The notes beneath the pieces were generated by a model. That model saw only the letters and a program-made list of their open reading frames with translations, was not told the DNA's origin and ran no database searches. This document shows positions 53,614 through 61,483 of a stretch of 64,000 nt of DNA, in pieces. Position 1 is the first letter of the stretch. Each line of letters opens with the position of its first letter. The translations under genes and the position numbers were made by a program. The DNA comes from Candidatus Saccharicenans subterraneus (lineage in GTDB: Bacteria > Acidobacteriota > Aminicenantia > Aminicenantales > Saccharicenantaceae): assembly GCA_003426165.1 (NCBI GenBank), contig QUAH01000001.1, positions 1 through 64,000 of the forward strand, read 5' to 3'.

Positions 53614-55092
53614 GTGGTTTTCTCATTCATTGTCATTCCGTTACTGGTAGCTGCTTTTCTGCCTCTGGTAGGAAAGTTTTCTAAAAAACTGCTGCCCGAC
53701 GTGCTGACCAACGCCGCTCTGGCTTTCCTGGTGTTCAACTCCATCCTGCTGGTCAAGCCCATCTTCAACCAGGGAGTCATTGTCCAGAACCTGAACTGGC
53801 TGGGGGAACGGGTTAACCTGCAGGTGGCCCTGGACGGGTTTAACCTGTTCATGCTGTTCACCATTTCCCTGGTCAGCCTGTGTATCTCGCTCTTTTCCAT
53901 AGACTACCTGGAGCATTACGGGCACAAGTCGACCTTTTACGCCCTGTTCCTGGTGATGATAGCCGGCATGAACGGCCTGGTGCTGGTCCCGGACCTGTTC
54001 TCGGTTTACCTCTTCCTGGAAGTGGCGGCTGTGGCTTCCTACGCCCTGGTGGCCTTCGGCCTGGGCTACGACGAGCTGGAAGCCTCCTTCAAGTACCTGA
54101 TGTTGTCGGTGGTGGCCTCGGCCTTCGCCCTGCTCAGCATCACCGTCATTTTCGGGATGACCGGCAGCCTCAACTTCCAGGCCGTGGCCCAGGGCCTGCA
54201 GGACCTGCAGGCCAGGCTGGTGCTGGGGGTCTGCGTGGCCTTCTTCATCATGGGCTTCGGACTGAAGGCGGCGCTGGTGCCCTTCCATGCCTGGCTGCCC
54301 GACGCCCACCCCTCGGCCCCGGCGCCCATCTCGGCCATGCTGTCGGGCCTGCTGATCAAGGTTTCCGGTATCTATGCCCTGTTCAGAATTATCTACAGCG
54401 TTATCGGCCTGACCCCGGCCCTGTCGCAGCTGTTGATGGCCCTGGGCACCATCTCCATGGTGGTGGCCGCCCTGCTGGCCCTCGGCCAGAAGGATATCAA
54501 GAGAATGCTGGCCTACTCTTCCATCAGCCAGGTCGGCTACATCGTGCTGGGCCTGGCCCTGGGCACACCCCTGGGCATCGCCGGGGCGCTGTTCCACCTG
54601 TTCAACCACGCCGTGGCCAAGGGGCTGCTGTTCTTGAATTCCGGCTCCATCCAGCACATCACCGGCACCCGGAACCTGGAAGAGCTGGGTGGCCTGGGTA
54701 AGATGGTCCCGGTTACAGCCGGCACCAACCTGGTGGGCGCCCTGTCCATTGCCGGGGTGCCGCCGCTGGCCGGATTCTGGAGCAAGCTGATCATCATCAT
54801 GGCCCTCATCCAGGCCAAGGAATTCGGCTACGCCCTGGTGGCCATCCTGGCCAGCATCCTGACCCTCTGGTATTACCTGCTAATCCAGAGAAAGGCCTTT
54901 TTCGGCCGGGTGGCTGAAAAGTGGTCCCAGGTACGGGAGGCTCCGTTCTGGATGTCGGCGGCCAACGTGGTCCTGGCCCTGGTCTGCATCCTGGTGGGCA
55001 TTTTCTTCACGCCAATTTTTAAGACCTGGATTTCCCCGGCAGCCGAGGCCCTGGCCCGGGGAATCCAACAGGTTCTGATGTGGGGATTGTGA
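53614..55092 (+). CDS. Antiporter-like subunit 3 (NuoN/M-like)
   Basis: A 492-residue antiporter-family subunit. TM5 has YLFLEVAAVASYAL and TM7 has GLKAALVPFHAWLPDAHPSAP. ISQVGYIVLGL and a TM12 lysine (GFWSKLIIIMAL) are present. The start is GTG with GAGGAGGA upstream. The third of three consecutive antiporter modules, matching the three (L, M, N) of complex I. Confidence 0.88.
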   Translation: MVFSFIVIPLLVAAFLPLVGKFSKKLLPDVLTNAALAFLVFNSILLVKPIFNQGVIVQNLNWLGERVNLQVALDGFNLFMLFTISLVSLCISLFSIDYLEHYGHKSTFYALFLVMIAGMNGLVLVPDLFSVYLFLEVAAVASYALVAFGLGYDELEASFKYLMLSVVASAFALLSITVIFGMTGSLNFQAVAQGLQDLQARLVLGVCVAFFIMGFGLKAALVPFHAWLPDAHPSAPAPISAMLSGLLIKVSGIYALFRIIYSVIGLTPALSQLLMALGTISMVVAALLALGQKDIKRMLAYSSISQVGYIVLGLALGTPLGIAGALFHLFNHAVAKGLLFLNSGSIQHITGTRNLEELGGLGKMVPVTAGTNLVGALSIAGVPPLAGFWSKLIIIMALIQAKEFGYALVAILASILTLWYYLLIQRKAFFGRVAEKWSQVREAPFWMSAANVVLALVCILVGIFFTPIFKTWISPAAEALARGIQQVLMWGL

Positions 55093-55093
55093 T

Positions 55094-55582
55094 ATGGCAA
55101 TACAAATAATTCTGCTCTGCGGCCTGGTCATCTTCTCGGCCCTGGCCATTCTGCTCAAGGACCTGATCAAAGCCGCCCTGTCGCTGGCCGTGGCCAGCCT
55201 GCTGCTGGGTATCATTTTCTTCCGGCTGGCGGCTCCCTATGCCGCCGTCTTCGAGATCTCGGTGGTGGCCGGGCTGATCACGGTCCTGTTCATCCTGACC
55301 ATCGCCCTGACCAAGAAAGGAGACGAGGTAACCGAGGCCCGGCTGGTCAAGCTGGCCTTCCCGGTCTTCCTTATCCTGTTCTTAATCATCGATGGGCTGG
55401 TGATGAAGTCCCTGTTGCAGAAAATCCCGGCCCTGCCCTCGGGACCGGAAGCCGGCACCTTCGGCGAGGTCCTCTGGAAGCAGCGGACCTTTGACCTGGT
55501 GGCCCAGGTCGGCGTCATCCTGGCCGGGGTGCTGGCCGTGCTGGCCTTATTCCGGAAAAAGGAAGAAGACAAAGATGAGTAA
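55094..55582 (+). CDS. NuoJ-like membrane subunit
   Basis: 162 residues with about five TM segments. The third (VFEISVVAGLITVLFILTIA) aligns in position and character with the TM3 region of NuoJ, which undergoes conformational change in complex I. Weak sequence conservation is normal for NuoJ; position directly before a NuoK-like gene supports the call. Its 3' end overlaps the next gene by 8 bases. Confidence 0.75.
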   Translation: MAIQIILLCGLVIFSALAILLKDLIKAALSLAVASLLLGIIFFRLAAPYAAVFEISVVAGLITVLFILTIALTKKGDEVTEARLVKLAFPVFLILFLIIDGLVMKSLLQKIPALPSGPEAGTFGEVLWKQRTFDLVAQVGVILAGVLAVLALFRKKEEDKDE

Positions 55583-55883
55583 CCTGTGGTTTCTTTACCT
55601 TTTCTTTGCCGCCCTGCTGGTCTTTATCGGCCTGTACTGCCTGCTCACCATGCGCAACCTGATCAAGCTGTTCATCGCGGTGGAAGTCATCAGCAAGGGA
55701 GTCAGCCTGGCCATCGTGGCCACGGGCGCCGTCAAGAATAACATCCTGCTGGCCCAGAGCCTGGCCATAACCTACATCGTGGTCGAGGTGGCCCTGGTGG
55801 CCACCGCCCTGGCCCTGATCATCAACATCTATAAGAAGAATAAGAGCCTGGATGTCCGCTTACTTTCAAAACTGAAGGGATAA
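55575..55883 (+). CDS. NuoK-like membrane subunit
   Basis: 102 residues, three TM segments. Glu37 (IAVEVISKGVSL) and Glu71 (YIVVEVALVATAL) sit at the places of the two essential membrane glutamates of E. coli NuoK (E36, E72), which supports a working ion path. The ATG at 55575 has GGAAGAAG upstream; the frame upstream of it is a shadow of the NuoJ-like gene. Confidence 0.87.
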   Translation: MSNLWFLYLFFAALLVFIGLYCLLTMRNLIKLFIAVEVISKGVSLAIVATGAVKNNILLAQSLAITYIVVEVALVATALALIINIYKKNKSLDVRLLSKLKG

Positions 55884-55886
55884 GCC

Positions 55887-56219
55887 ATGAATGGACTGCA
55901 ATTCTTACTGTCTCCGCCGGTGGCCTTCTTTTTCTTCCTGGCCGTGGCCGCACTGCTCTACGCCCTGGGCCGGGCCATGGCCCCCGGCCTGAACCGCACC
56001 CCGGGCAAGCTCACCACCTACGCCTGCGGCGAGGATATCCCGGGAGTCAAGGTGCAGTTCGGGTACCGGCTGTTCTACGTCTTCGCCCTGTTTTTCACCA
56101 TCATGCACGTGGCCGCCCTGGTAATGGCTACTATTCCGATCGGAAAAATAGCATATTTGGGTATAATATATCTGGCCCTGATCTTCCTGGCCATCCTGGC
56201 CCTGATTACGAGGGATTAA
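55887..56219 (+). CDS. NuoA-like membrane subunit (chain 3)
   Basis: 110 residues, three TM segments. The TM1-TM2 loop contains TYACGEDIPG with Cys47, matching the conserved loop cysteine of NuoA/ND3, and FGYRLFYVFALFFTIMHVAAL corresponds to TM2 of chain 3. Presence of a NuoA homologue is a complex-I-like feature uncommon in classical Ech or formate-hydrogenlyase operons. Confidence 0.88.
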   Translation: MNGLQFLLSPPVAFFFFLAVAALLYALGRAMAPGLNRTPGKLTTYACGEDIPGVKVQFGYRLFYVFALFFTIMHVAALVMATIPIGKIAYLGIIYLALIFLAILALITRD

Positions 56220-56220
56220 C

Positions 56221-56646
56221 ATGCTGACCAAACTGACTCACTGGTCCAGGTTGAAATCGCCCTGGATTCTTCACCTGAACACGGGTGCCTGCAACGCCTG
56301 CGACATCGAAGTGGTGGCCGCCCTGACCCCGCGCTTCGACGTGGAGCGGTTCGGCATCCTGCTCAAGGCCACGCCCCGGCATGCCGACGTCATCGTCTGC
56401 ACCGGCCCGGCCACCCGGCAGATGAAGGACCGGCTGATCCGGATTTACGAGCAGACCCCCGACCCCAAGTTTGTCATCGCCGTCGGGGCCTGCGCCATGT
56501 CCGGCTGCGTCTACCGCGGCGCCTACAATGTCCTTGGCGGGATCGACCAGGTCATCCCGGTGGACGTCTACGTCCCCGGCTGCCCGGTGCGCCCCGACGC
56601 GGTCATCGACGGGGTGGTCAAACTGCTTAATAAACTGAAGGGATGA
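56221..56646 (+). CDS. [NiFe]-hydrogenase small subunit (NuoB/EchC-like)
   Basis: 141 residues. Proximal [4Fe-4S] cluster ligands C24 and C27 (GACNACDIE), C91 (GACAMSG) and C121 (PGCPVRP). The CxxC form is that of group 4 hydrogenases; NuoB of complex I has adjacent cysteines (CC) instead. It passes electrons between the ferredoxin-like subunit and the NiFe centre. Starts one base after the NuoA-like gene. Confidence 0.92.
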   Translation: MLTKLTHWSRLKSPWILHLNTGACNACDIEVVAALTPRFDVERFGILLKATPRHADVIVCTGPATRQMKDRLIRIYEQTPDPKFVIAVGACAMSGCVYRGAYNVLGGIDQVIPVDVYVPGCPVRPDAVIDGVVKLLNKLKG

Positions 56647-56653
56647 GGTCAAA

Positions 56654-57127
56654 ATGAACGACCAGATGGTGATAGATAAAGCCAAAGCCAGCCTGGGGGA
56701 GAAGGTGCTGGAGATCACCAACCCGGCTCCCCGCCGCATTTTTATCCGGGTTAAGGTGGACGACCTGCTGGCGGCCGTCGGCTGGCTCAGAAACGAGATG
56801 GGATTTACTTACCTGGTCACAATCAGCGGGGTGGACCTGGGCCAGGCCTTCGAACTGCTTTACCACTTCGCCAACAACTTTACCTGCGTTAACCTGCGAA
56901 CCGAGATACCGCGGGACAATCCCGTGCTTCCCAGCATCTGCGAGATAATTCCTGGAGCCATCCTCTACGAGCGGGAGCTCCAGGACATGTTCGGGATTGT
57001 CGTCCGGAATATTCCCGACGGCCGTCCCCTGGTGCTGCCCGACGACTGGCCGGCCGGCAACTACCCGCTGCGCAAGGACTGGAAGTACGAGAGACCGCCG
57101 GAGGTCATCCCTGGAGGTAAGAAATGA
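56654..57127 (+). CDS. NuoC-like subunit (30-kDa type)
   Basis: 157 residues. The C-terminal part carries the chain signature: ERELQDMFGIVVRNIPDG followed by LPDDWPAGNYPLRKDW. In group 4 hydrogenases and complex I this subunit packs against the large subunit. AGGT precedes the ATG. It overlaps the large-subunit gene by 4 bp (ATGA). Confidence 0.9.
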   Translation: MNDQMVIDKAKASLGEKVLEITNPAPRRIFIRVKVDDLLAAVGWLRNEMGFTYLVTISGVDLGQAFELLYHFANNFTCVNLRTEIPRDNPVLPSICEIIPGAILYERELQDMFGIVVRNIPDGRPLVLPDDWPAGNYPLRKDWKYERPPEVIPGGKK

Positions 57128-58326
57128 AATTTCAGATACCCATCGGACCACAGCATCCGGCTCTGAAGGAGCCCATCAGCCTGCGGATGACCGTGGAGGG
57201 AGAAATTATCCGCGACGCCGACCTCCGTCTCGGCTACAACCACCGCGGGCTGGAAAAGCTGGCCGAGCAGAAAACCTGGATTCAGAATATCTACCTGACC
57301 GAGCGCATCTGCGGCATCTGCTCCCACTCCCACACCACCTGTTATGTTCAGGGCGTGGAGAAGCTGATGGAGATCGAGCCCCCCAAGCGCGGCCAGTACA
57401 TACGTTACCTGGTCTCGGAGCTGGAAAGGGTGCACAGCCACCTGCTCTGGCTGGGCGTGGCCGGTCACGAGGCCGGGTTTGACAGCTTCTTCATGTACAC
57501 CTGGCGCGACCGCGAAATCGTCATGGACATCCTGGAGACCATCAGCGGCAACCGGGTGCATTATGGCATCAATACCATTGGCGGGGTCCGCCGCGACCTG
57601 GACGAACAGCAGGTCAAACACATCCTCGACTCCCTGGCCATACTCCGGGAGCGCAGCGAATATTACCAGCATCTCGGGACCAACGAGCCGAGCTTCGTGG
57701 CCAGGCTGGCCGGGGTCGGCTACCTGTCCCGGGAAGACGCCATCGCCCTGTGCGCCGTTGGCCCCACGGTCCGGGCCTCCGGGGTGCCGATGGACGTCCG
57801 CAAGGACGACCCCTACGGCATCTATGGCGAGGTGCCCTTTGAAGTCTGCACGGCCGACACCTGCGATGTCCTGGGACGGACCGTGGTCCGGATCAAAGAA
57901 TTATTCCAGTGTTACAACATTATCGAATACCTCCTGAAAAACCTGCCCTCCGGGCCGGTGGCCGTCCGGGCCCCGCGTCGGGCCAAGCCCAACGAGGTGG
58001 TCAGCCGCTACGAGGCCCCGCGCGGCGAGAACATACACTACATCAAGAGCAACGGCACCGATAAACCGGAGCGGCTGAAAGTCAGGGCCCCCACCCTGGG
58101 CAACTATGCCGCCACCATCAAGATGCTCAAGAACGGCTTCATTGCCGATGTCCCGCTGATCTTCGCGGCTATCGACCCCTGCATCTGCTGCGCCGAGCGG
58201 GCGGTGGCCCTGGTCGATGCCCGGAGCGGTCAGGAAAGAATTATTTCCATGAACGCCTTAAAAAAACTCAGCCGCCAGGTTTCGGCTGGGAACGCCAGAA
58301 AGAGGGAAGCAGAATGGCCACTGTGA
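57124..58326 (+). CDS. [NiFe]-hydrogenase large subunit (group 4, NuoD-like)
   Basis: 400 residues. All four nickel-ligand cysteines are present: C63 and C66 in RICGIC (L1) and C353 and C356 in DPCICC (L2). Complex I NuoD lacks these, so this is a catalytic hydrogenase. GPQHPALKEP at the start and LGYNHRGLEK are shared by NuoD and group 4 enzymes. After L2 comes AER then 41 more residues, resembling the C-terminal peptide of HycE that HycI removes. A HycI-like protease gene ends this operon. Confidence 0.95.
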   Translation: MKFQIPIGPQHPALKEPISLRMTVEGEIIRDADLRLGYNHRGLEKLAEQKTWIQNIYLTERICGICSHSHTTCYVQGVEKLMEIEPPKRGQYIRYLVSELERVHSHLLWLGVAGHEAGFDSFFMYTWRDREIVMDILETISGNRVHYGINTIGGVRRDLDEQQVKHILDSLAILRERSEYYQHLGTNEPSFVARLAGVGYLSREDAIALCAVGPTVRASGVPMDVRKDDPYGIYGEVPFEVCTADTCDVLGRTVVRIKELFQCYNIIEYLLKNLPSGPVAVRAPRRAKPNEVVSRYEAPRGENIHYIKSNGTDKPERLKVRAPTLGNYAATIKMLKNGFIADVPLIFAAIDPCICCAERAVALVDARSGQERIISMNALKKLSRQVSAGNARKREAEWPL

Positions 58327-59285
58327 AGACTCTGATCTATCTCATCGTCTATCCCGGTCTCCTCTTCTTGTTCCTGTATTCCACCTTCGTCGAGTGGTAC
58401 GACCGCAAGCTCTACGCCCGGCTTCAGAACCGCATGGGCCCGACCCACACCGGTCGGTTCGGCCTGCTGCAGCCGATTGCCGATTTCTTCAAGCTGATGG
58501 CCAAAGAGGATATCGTGCCGGACCGGGCGGACCGGAAGATGTTCTCGGTCCTGCCGGCGGTAGGGCTGGCCATAGTCTTCACGGCCATGCTGCTGCTTCC
58601 GGTCTGGAATTACAGCCTGGACCGGCCCTCGGTCACTTCCTTTAACGGCGACCTCATCGTCCTGCTCTACCTCCTGAGCCTGCCGACCTTCATCTTCTTC
58701 CTGGCCGGCTGGTCTTCGACCAACCTGTTCTCCACCATAGGTGGAGCCCGGGTCCTGACCATGCTCTTCGGCTACGAAGTCCCGCTTTTCCTGGCCGTCC
58801 TGAGCCCGGCCGTCCTGGCCAACTCCTGGCGCCTGGCCGAAATCGCCGCCTTCTACCGGCAGCGGCCGGCCCTGGCCCTGGTCAACCTGCTGGGTTTTGT
58901 CATCGCCCTGATCTGCGTCCAGGCCAAGCTGGAACGCACCCCCTTTGACATCCCCCATGCCGAAACGGAAATTGTCGGCGGCACCTTTACCGAATATTCC
59001 GGCAAGAAACTGGCTATCTTCCGCCTGATGATGGACGCCGAGATGGTGGTGGCCGCCGGCTTGCTGGCCACCGTTTTCCTGGGCGGCTTCCCCGGCGGAG
59101 CGCTGCTGGGGCTGGTCAACTTTATCGTCAAGACGCTGGTGGTTGTGTTCTTCCTGTCTTTAATCAGGGCCACCACTTCCAGGATCAGGGTGGACCAGGT
59201 GGTCAGTTTCGCCTGGAAATACCTGGCCCCGCTGGCCATACTGCAGCTTTTAATCGTCATCCTGGTAAAGGGGTTAATCTCATGA
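58314..59285 (+). CDS. NuoH/EchB-like membrane anchor subunit
   Basis: 323 residues, about eight TM segments. RLQNRMGPTHTGRFGLLQPI and ADFFKLMAKEDIVP on one cytosolic loop and RTPFDIPHAETEIVGGTF on another are the hallmark loops of NuoH/HycD/EchB, which bind the hydrophilic arm and hold acidic residues of the E-channel. It overlaps the large-subunit gene by 13 bases. Confidence 0.93.
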   Translation: MATVKTLIYLIVYPGLLFLFLYSTFVEWYDRKLYARLQNRMGPTHTGRFGLLQPIADFFKLMAKEDIVPDRADRKMFSVLPAVGLAIVFTAMLLLPVWNYSLDRPSVTSFNGDLIVLLYLLSLPTFIFFLAGWSSTNLFSTIGGARVLTMLFGYEVPLFLAVLSPAVLANSWRLAEIAAFYRQRPALALVNLLGFVIALICVQAKLERTPFDIPHAETEIVGGTFTEYSGKKLAIFRLMMDAEMVVAAGLLATVFLGGFPGGALLGLVNFIVKTLVVVFFLSLIRATTSRIRVDQVVSFAWKYLAPLAILQLLIVILVKGLIS

Positions 59286-59680
59286 AGATAGGCGCGTTTA
59301 TCCCTGAACTTCTCCGCCACCTGTTTAAGAAACCGGCCACTGTCGATTACCCGTTCCAGAAACTGGAGGTGCCCAGGGACTTCCGGGGTTCGCCCTACCT
59401 CCGCCCCGAGCTGTGCATAGTCTGCCGGGCCTGCGAGCGCGACTGCCCGGCCGAAGCTATAGAAATCACGGCCACCAACGAGGCCGAGAAGAGATTCAGG
59501 ATGGTCATTCACAACGACCGCTGCATCCACTGCGCCCAGTGCGTGGACTCCTGCCCGACCGACGCCATGCAGATGGACACCAGGTTTGAAATCTCCGACT
59601 ACGACCGCCACAACCTGAAGATGGAATGGGAATATGTCCGGGCGGTGGTCAAGCCCAAATCCGAGCCAAAGACTTCATAG
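59282..59680 (+). CDS. NuoI/EchF-like 2[4Fe-4S] ferredoxin subunit
   Basis: 132 residues. Two classical motifs, CIVCRACERDCP and CIHCAQCVDSCP, bind two [4Fe-4S] clusters. It is the likely entry or exit point for electrons from soluble ferredoxin, since no NuoE/F/G-type NADH module is encoded. It overlaps the NuoH-like gene by 4 bp (ATGA). Confidence 0.93.
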   Translation: MKIGAFIPELLRHLFKKPATVDYPFQKLEVPRDFRGSPYLRPELCIVCRACERDCPAEAIEITATNEAEKRFRMVIHNDRCIHCAQCVDSCPTDAMQMDTRFEISDYDRHNLKMEWEYVRAVVKPKSEPKTS

Positions 59681-59761
59681 GCACCGGAGGCCGCCGGGGT
59701 TGATTTGCCTGGCGCCCGGGATTAAATTAAAAGCGGGCCTAGACCTGGAGGGGAGGGGCGG

Positions 59762-60265
59762 ATGCCTGACCGCTGGGTTGAATTTCTCAAGAAAGAGTTG
59801 AAAGGCATAGACCGGCTGCTGGTCCTGGGCACGGGCAACGCCCTCAAGGCCGACGATGCGGCCGGATTGCTGGTGGCCAGCCTGCTCGACCGGCGACTCA
59901 GCCGGCGCCAGAAGGCCAGAATAAAAGTCCTCCGGGTTTACGAGCTAATCGATTCTTACAACCGCAGGATAAAGCGCCTCAAACCCTCTCACCTGGTAAT
60001 AGTCGACGCCCTGGACACTGGGCACCAGCCGGGATACATCATGGCCACCAGGCTGGAGCCCGGGCGGAGAAAAAAGAAGAAGATAAGCAGCGAATTCTAC
60101 CAGTTACTGGAAAAGCTGACAGCGGATTCAGCCTGCCGAATTTATTTCATCGGGATTCAACCGGCTTTGCTCGATTTCGGGCACCCGATTTCCCCGCCGG
60201 TTAAAGAAGCCTCCCGCCGGGTGGCCGAATACATATCGACCCTGGCCGCCGGCTCCATCCGCTGA
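59762..60265 (+). CDS. HycI-like hydrogenase maturation endopeptidase
   Basis: 167 residues. LGTGNALKADDAAGLLVA corresponds to the nickel-sensing GxGNxxxxDD motif, VIVDALDTG to the second conserved acidic site, and IGIQPALLDFG with SPPVKEA to the HycI C-terminal region. Such proteases trim the large subunit after nickel insertion. It is 81 bases after the ferredoxin subunit, behind a G-rich Shine-Dalgarno (GGAGGGGAGG). Its presence agrees with the uncleaved C-terminal extension on the large subunit. Confidence 0.85.
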   Translation: MPDRWVEFLKKELKGIDRLLVLGTGNALKADDAAGLLVASLLDRRLSRRQKARIKVLRVYELIDSYNRRIKRLKPSHLVIVDALDTGHQPGYIMATRLEPGRRKKKKISSEFYQLLEKLTADSACRIYFIGIQPALLDFGHPISPPVKEASRRVAEYISTLAAGSIR

Positions 60266-60268
60266 GGC

Positions 60269-61375
60269 CTAAATTTTCATCGGCATCAGCACGTAGAGAT
60301 AGGTCCCCTTGGTTTCAGCCTCAGGTTTGATTAGCACAGCGCTGTTCTCGTCTTTTATCTCAAAGATCACCCGGTCTGAGGTAACCGTTCCCAGGAAATC
60401 GAGCAGGTACTGGGAGTTAAAACCTATCTCCAGGTCTTTACCCTGGTAATCCACGGCCAGCTTGTCCCTGGCTTCACCGAACTCCGGGTTGGATGAAAAG
60501 AGTTTAAGCTCGCCGGCCTTCAGGTCAAACTTTATACCCCGCGACTTTTCCGAGGACAGGATTGAAACCCGTTTTATGGCATTGACCAGGGCCTCCCGTT
60601 CTATGTTAAGGATGTTAGGGTTATCCTTGGGCATGACCGCCTGGTAGTTGGGGAACTTACTCTCGATAATCCGGCTGATCAGCATCCGGTTTTTCACCCG
60701 GAAAAACAGGCTGTTGTCGTCAAAGTCAAACTCGACCCGCTCGTCGTCGAACTTTTTGAGCTCGTTCAGGGTCTTCTTGGAGATGATCTGGTTAATCTCT
60801 TTTTCTACCCTCAAATCTTCAAATTCTCTCCGGGTGTAGGACAGTCGGTGACCGTCGGTGCTAACCAGTTCCAGCTGGTTGTTCTTTATCGACAGCAGGG
60901 CACCGTTCAGGTAATAGCGCTGTTCCTGGGTAATGGCATACAGGACACAATCAATCATCTCCTTGAAATCGGATACATTCCAGGAAATGGCCCTGTCAAA
61001 ACCGGAATCCTGGATGGCCGGAAAATCTTCTTCCGGCGCGGTCAGGACCTTGATCTCGCTCTCGCCCGACCTGACCACCAGGTGCTCTTCCTTTTTTATG
61101 AACTCAATTGTCTGGTCCTCTGGCAGTAACTTTATAAAATCAAACAACTTCCTTCCGTTAACGGCCACTTTCCCTTCCTGCCTGACCTCAGCCTCGAAGC
61201 TGGTTTTAAGACCCACTTCCAGGTCAGTTCCCATCAACTCGACGCTGCCCCGGCCAGCCTTGACCAGAACGTTCGACAGAATGGGCATGGTTGTCCTTTT
61301 TTCCACAATACCCTGCAATAAACCTAATTCGTTAATAATGTTGTTTTTAGTGGCTGAGAAGTTCATTTTTTCCAC
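60269..61375 (-). CDS. dnaN: DNA polymerase III beta subunit (sliding clamp)
   Basis: 368 residues with three clamp domains in the normal order and length. The C-terminus YLYVLMPMKI is the usual clamp end. It tethers DNA polymerase III to DNA. GGTGG precedes the ATG. Convergent with the HycI-like gene, with 3 bases between stops, and downstream of dnaA as in most bacteria. Confidence 0.95.
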   Translation of the reverse strand: MEKMNFSATKNNIINELGLLQGIVEKRTTMPILSNVLVKAGRGSVELMGTDLEVGLKTSFEAEVRQEGKVAVNGRKLFDFIKLLPEDQTIEFIKKEEHLVVRSGESEIKVLTAPEEDFPAIQDSGFDRAISWNVSDFKEMIDCVLYAITQEQRYYLNGALLSIKNNQLELVSTDGHRLSYTRREFEDLRVEKEINQIISKKTLNELKKFDDERVEFDFDDNSLFFRVKNRMLISRIIESKFPNYQAVMPKDNPNILNIEREALVNAIKRVSILSSEKSRGIKFDLKAGELKLFSSNPEFGEARDKLAVDYQGKDLEIGFNSQYLLDFLGTVTSDRVIFEIKDENSAVLIKPEAETKGTYLYVLMPMKI

Positions 61376-61483
61376 CTTTCTTCATGGTCAATAATATAAT
61401 TATAAATCATAAAAAGGCAATAAAAAAAATACAAGAAGGACAGGTTAATATGTGAAAACCTCTATGCTTCTTTTTTGATATCA
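61376..61483. other. AT-rich dnaA-dnaN intergenic region
   Basis: 108 bases, strongly AT-rich with A and T runs. It holds a candidate dnaN promoter and could serve as an unwinding element if the origin lies here, but I find no DnaA-box cluster in it. Confidence 0.4.
61406..61434 (-). promoter_or_regulatory. Candidate promoter of dnaN
   Basis: On the minus strand: TTGTAT (61434-61429), a 17-base spacer and TATGAT (61411-61406). Leader of about 24 bases. AT-rich context makes chance matches more likely. Confidence 0.4.

Noticed and set aside
61299-61307. DnaA box TTTTCCACA inside dnaN
   Set aside because: It lies in coding sequence and is isolated, so probably coincidental.
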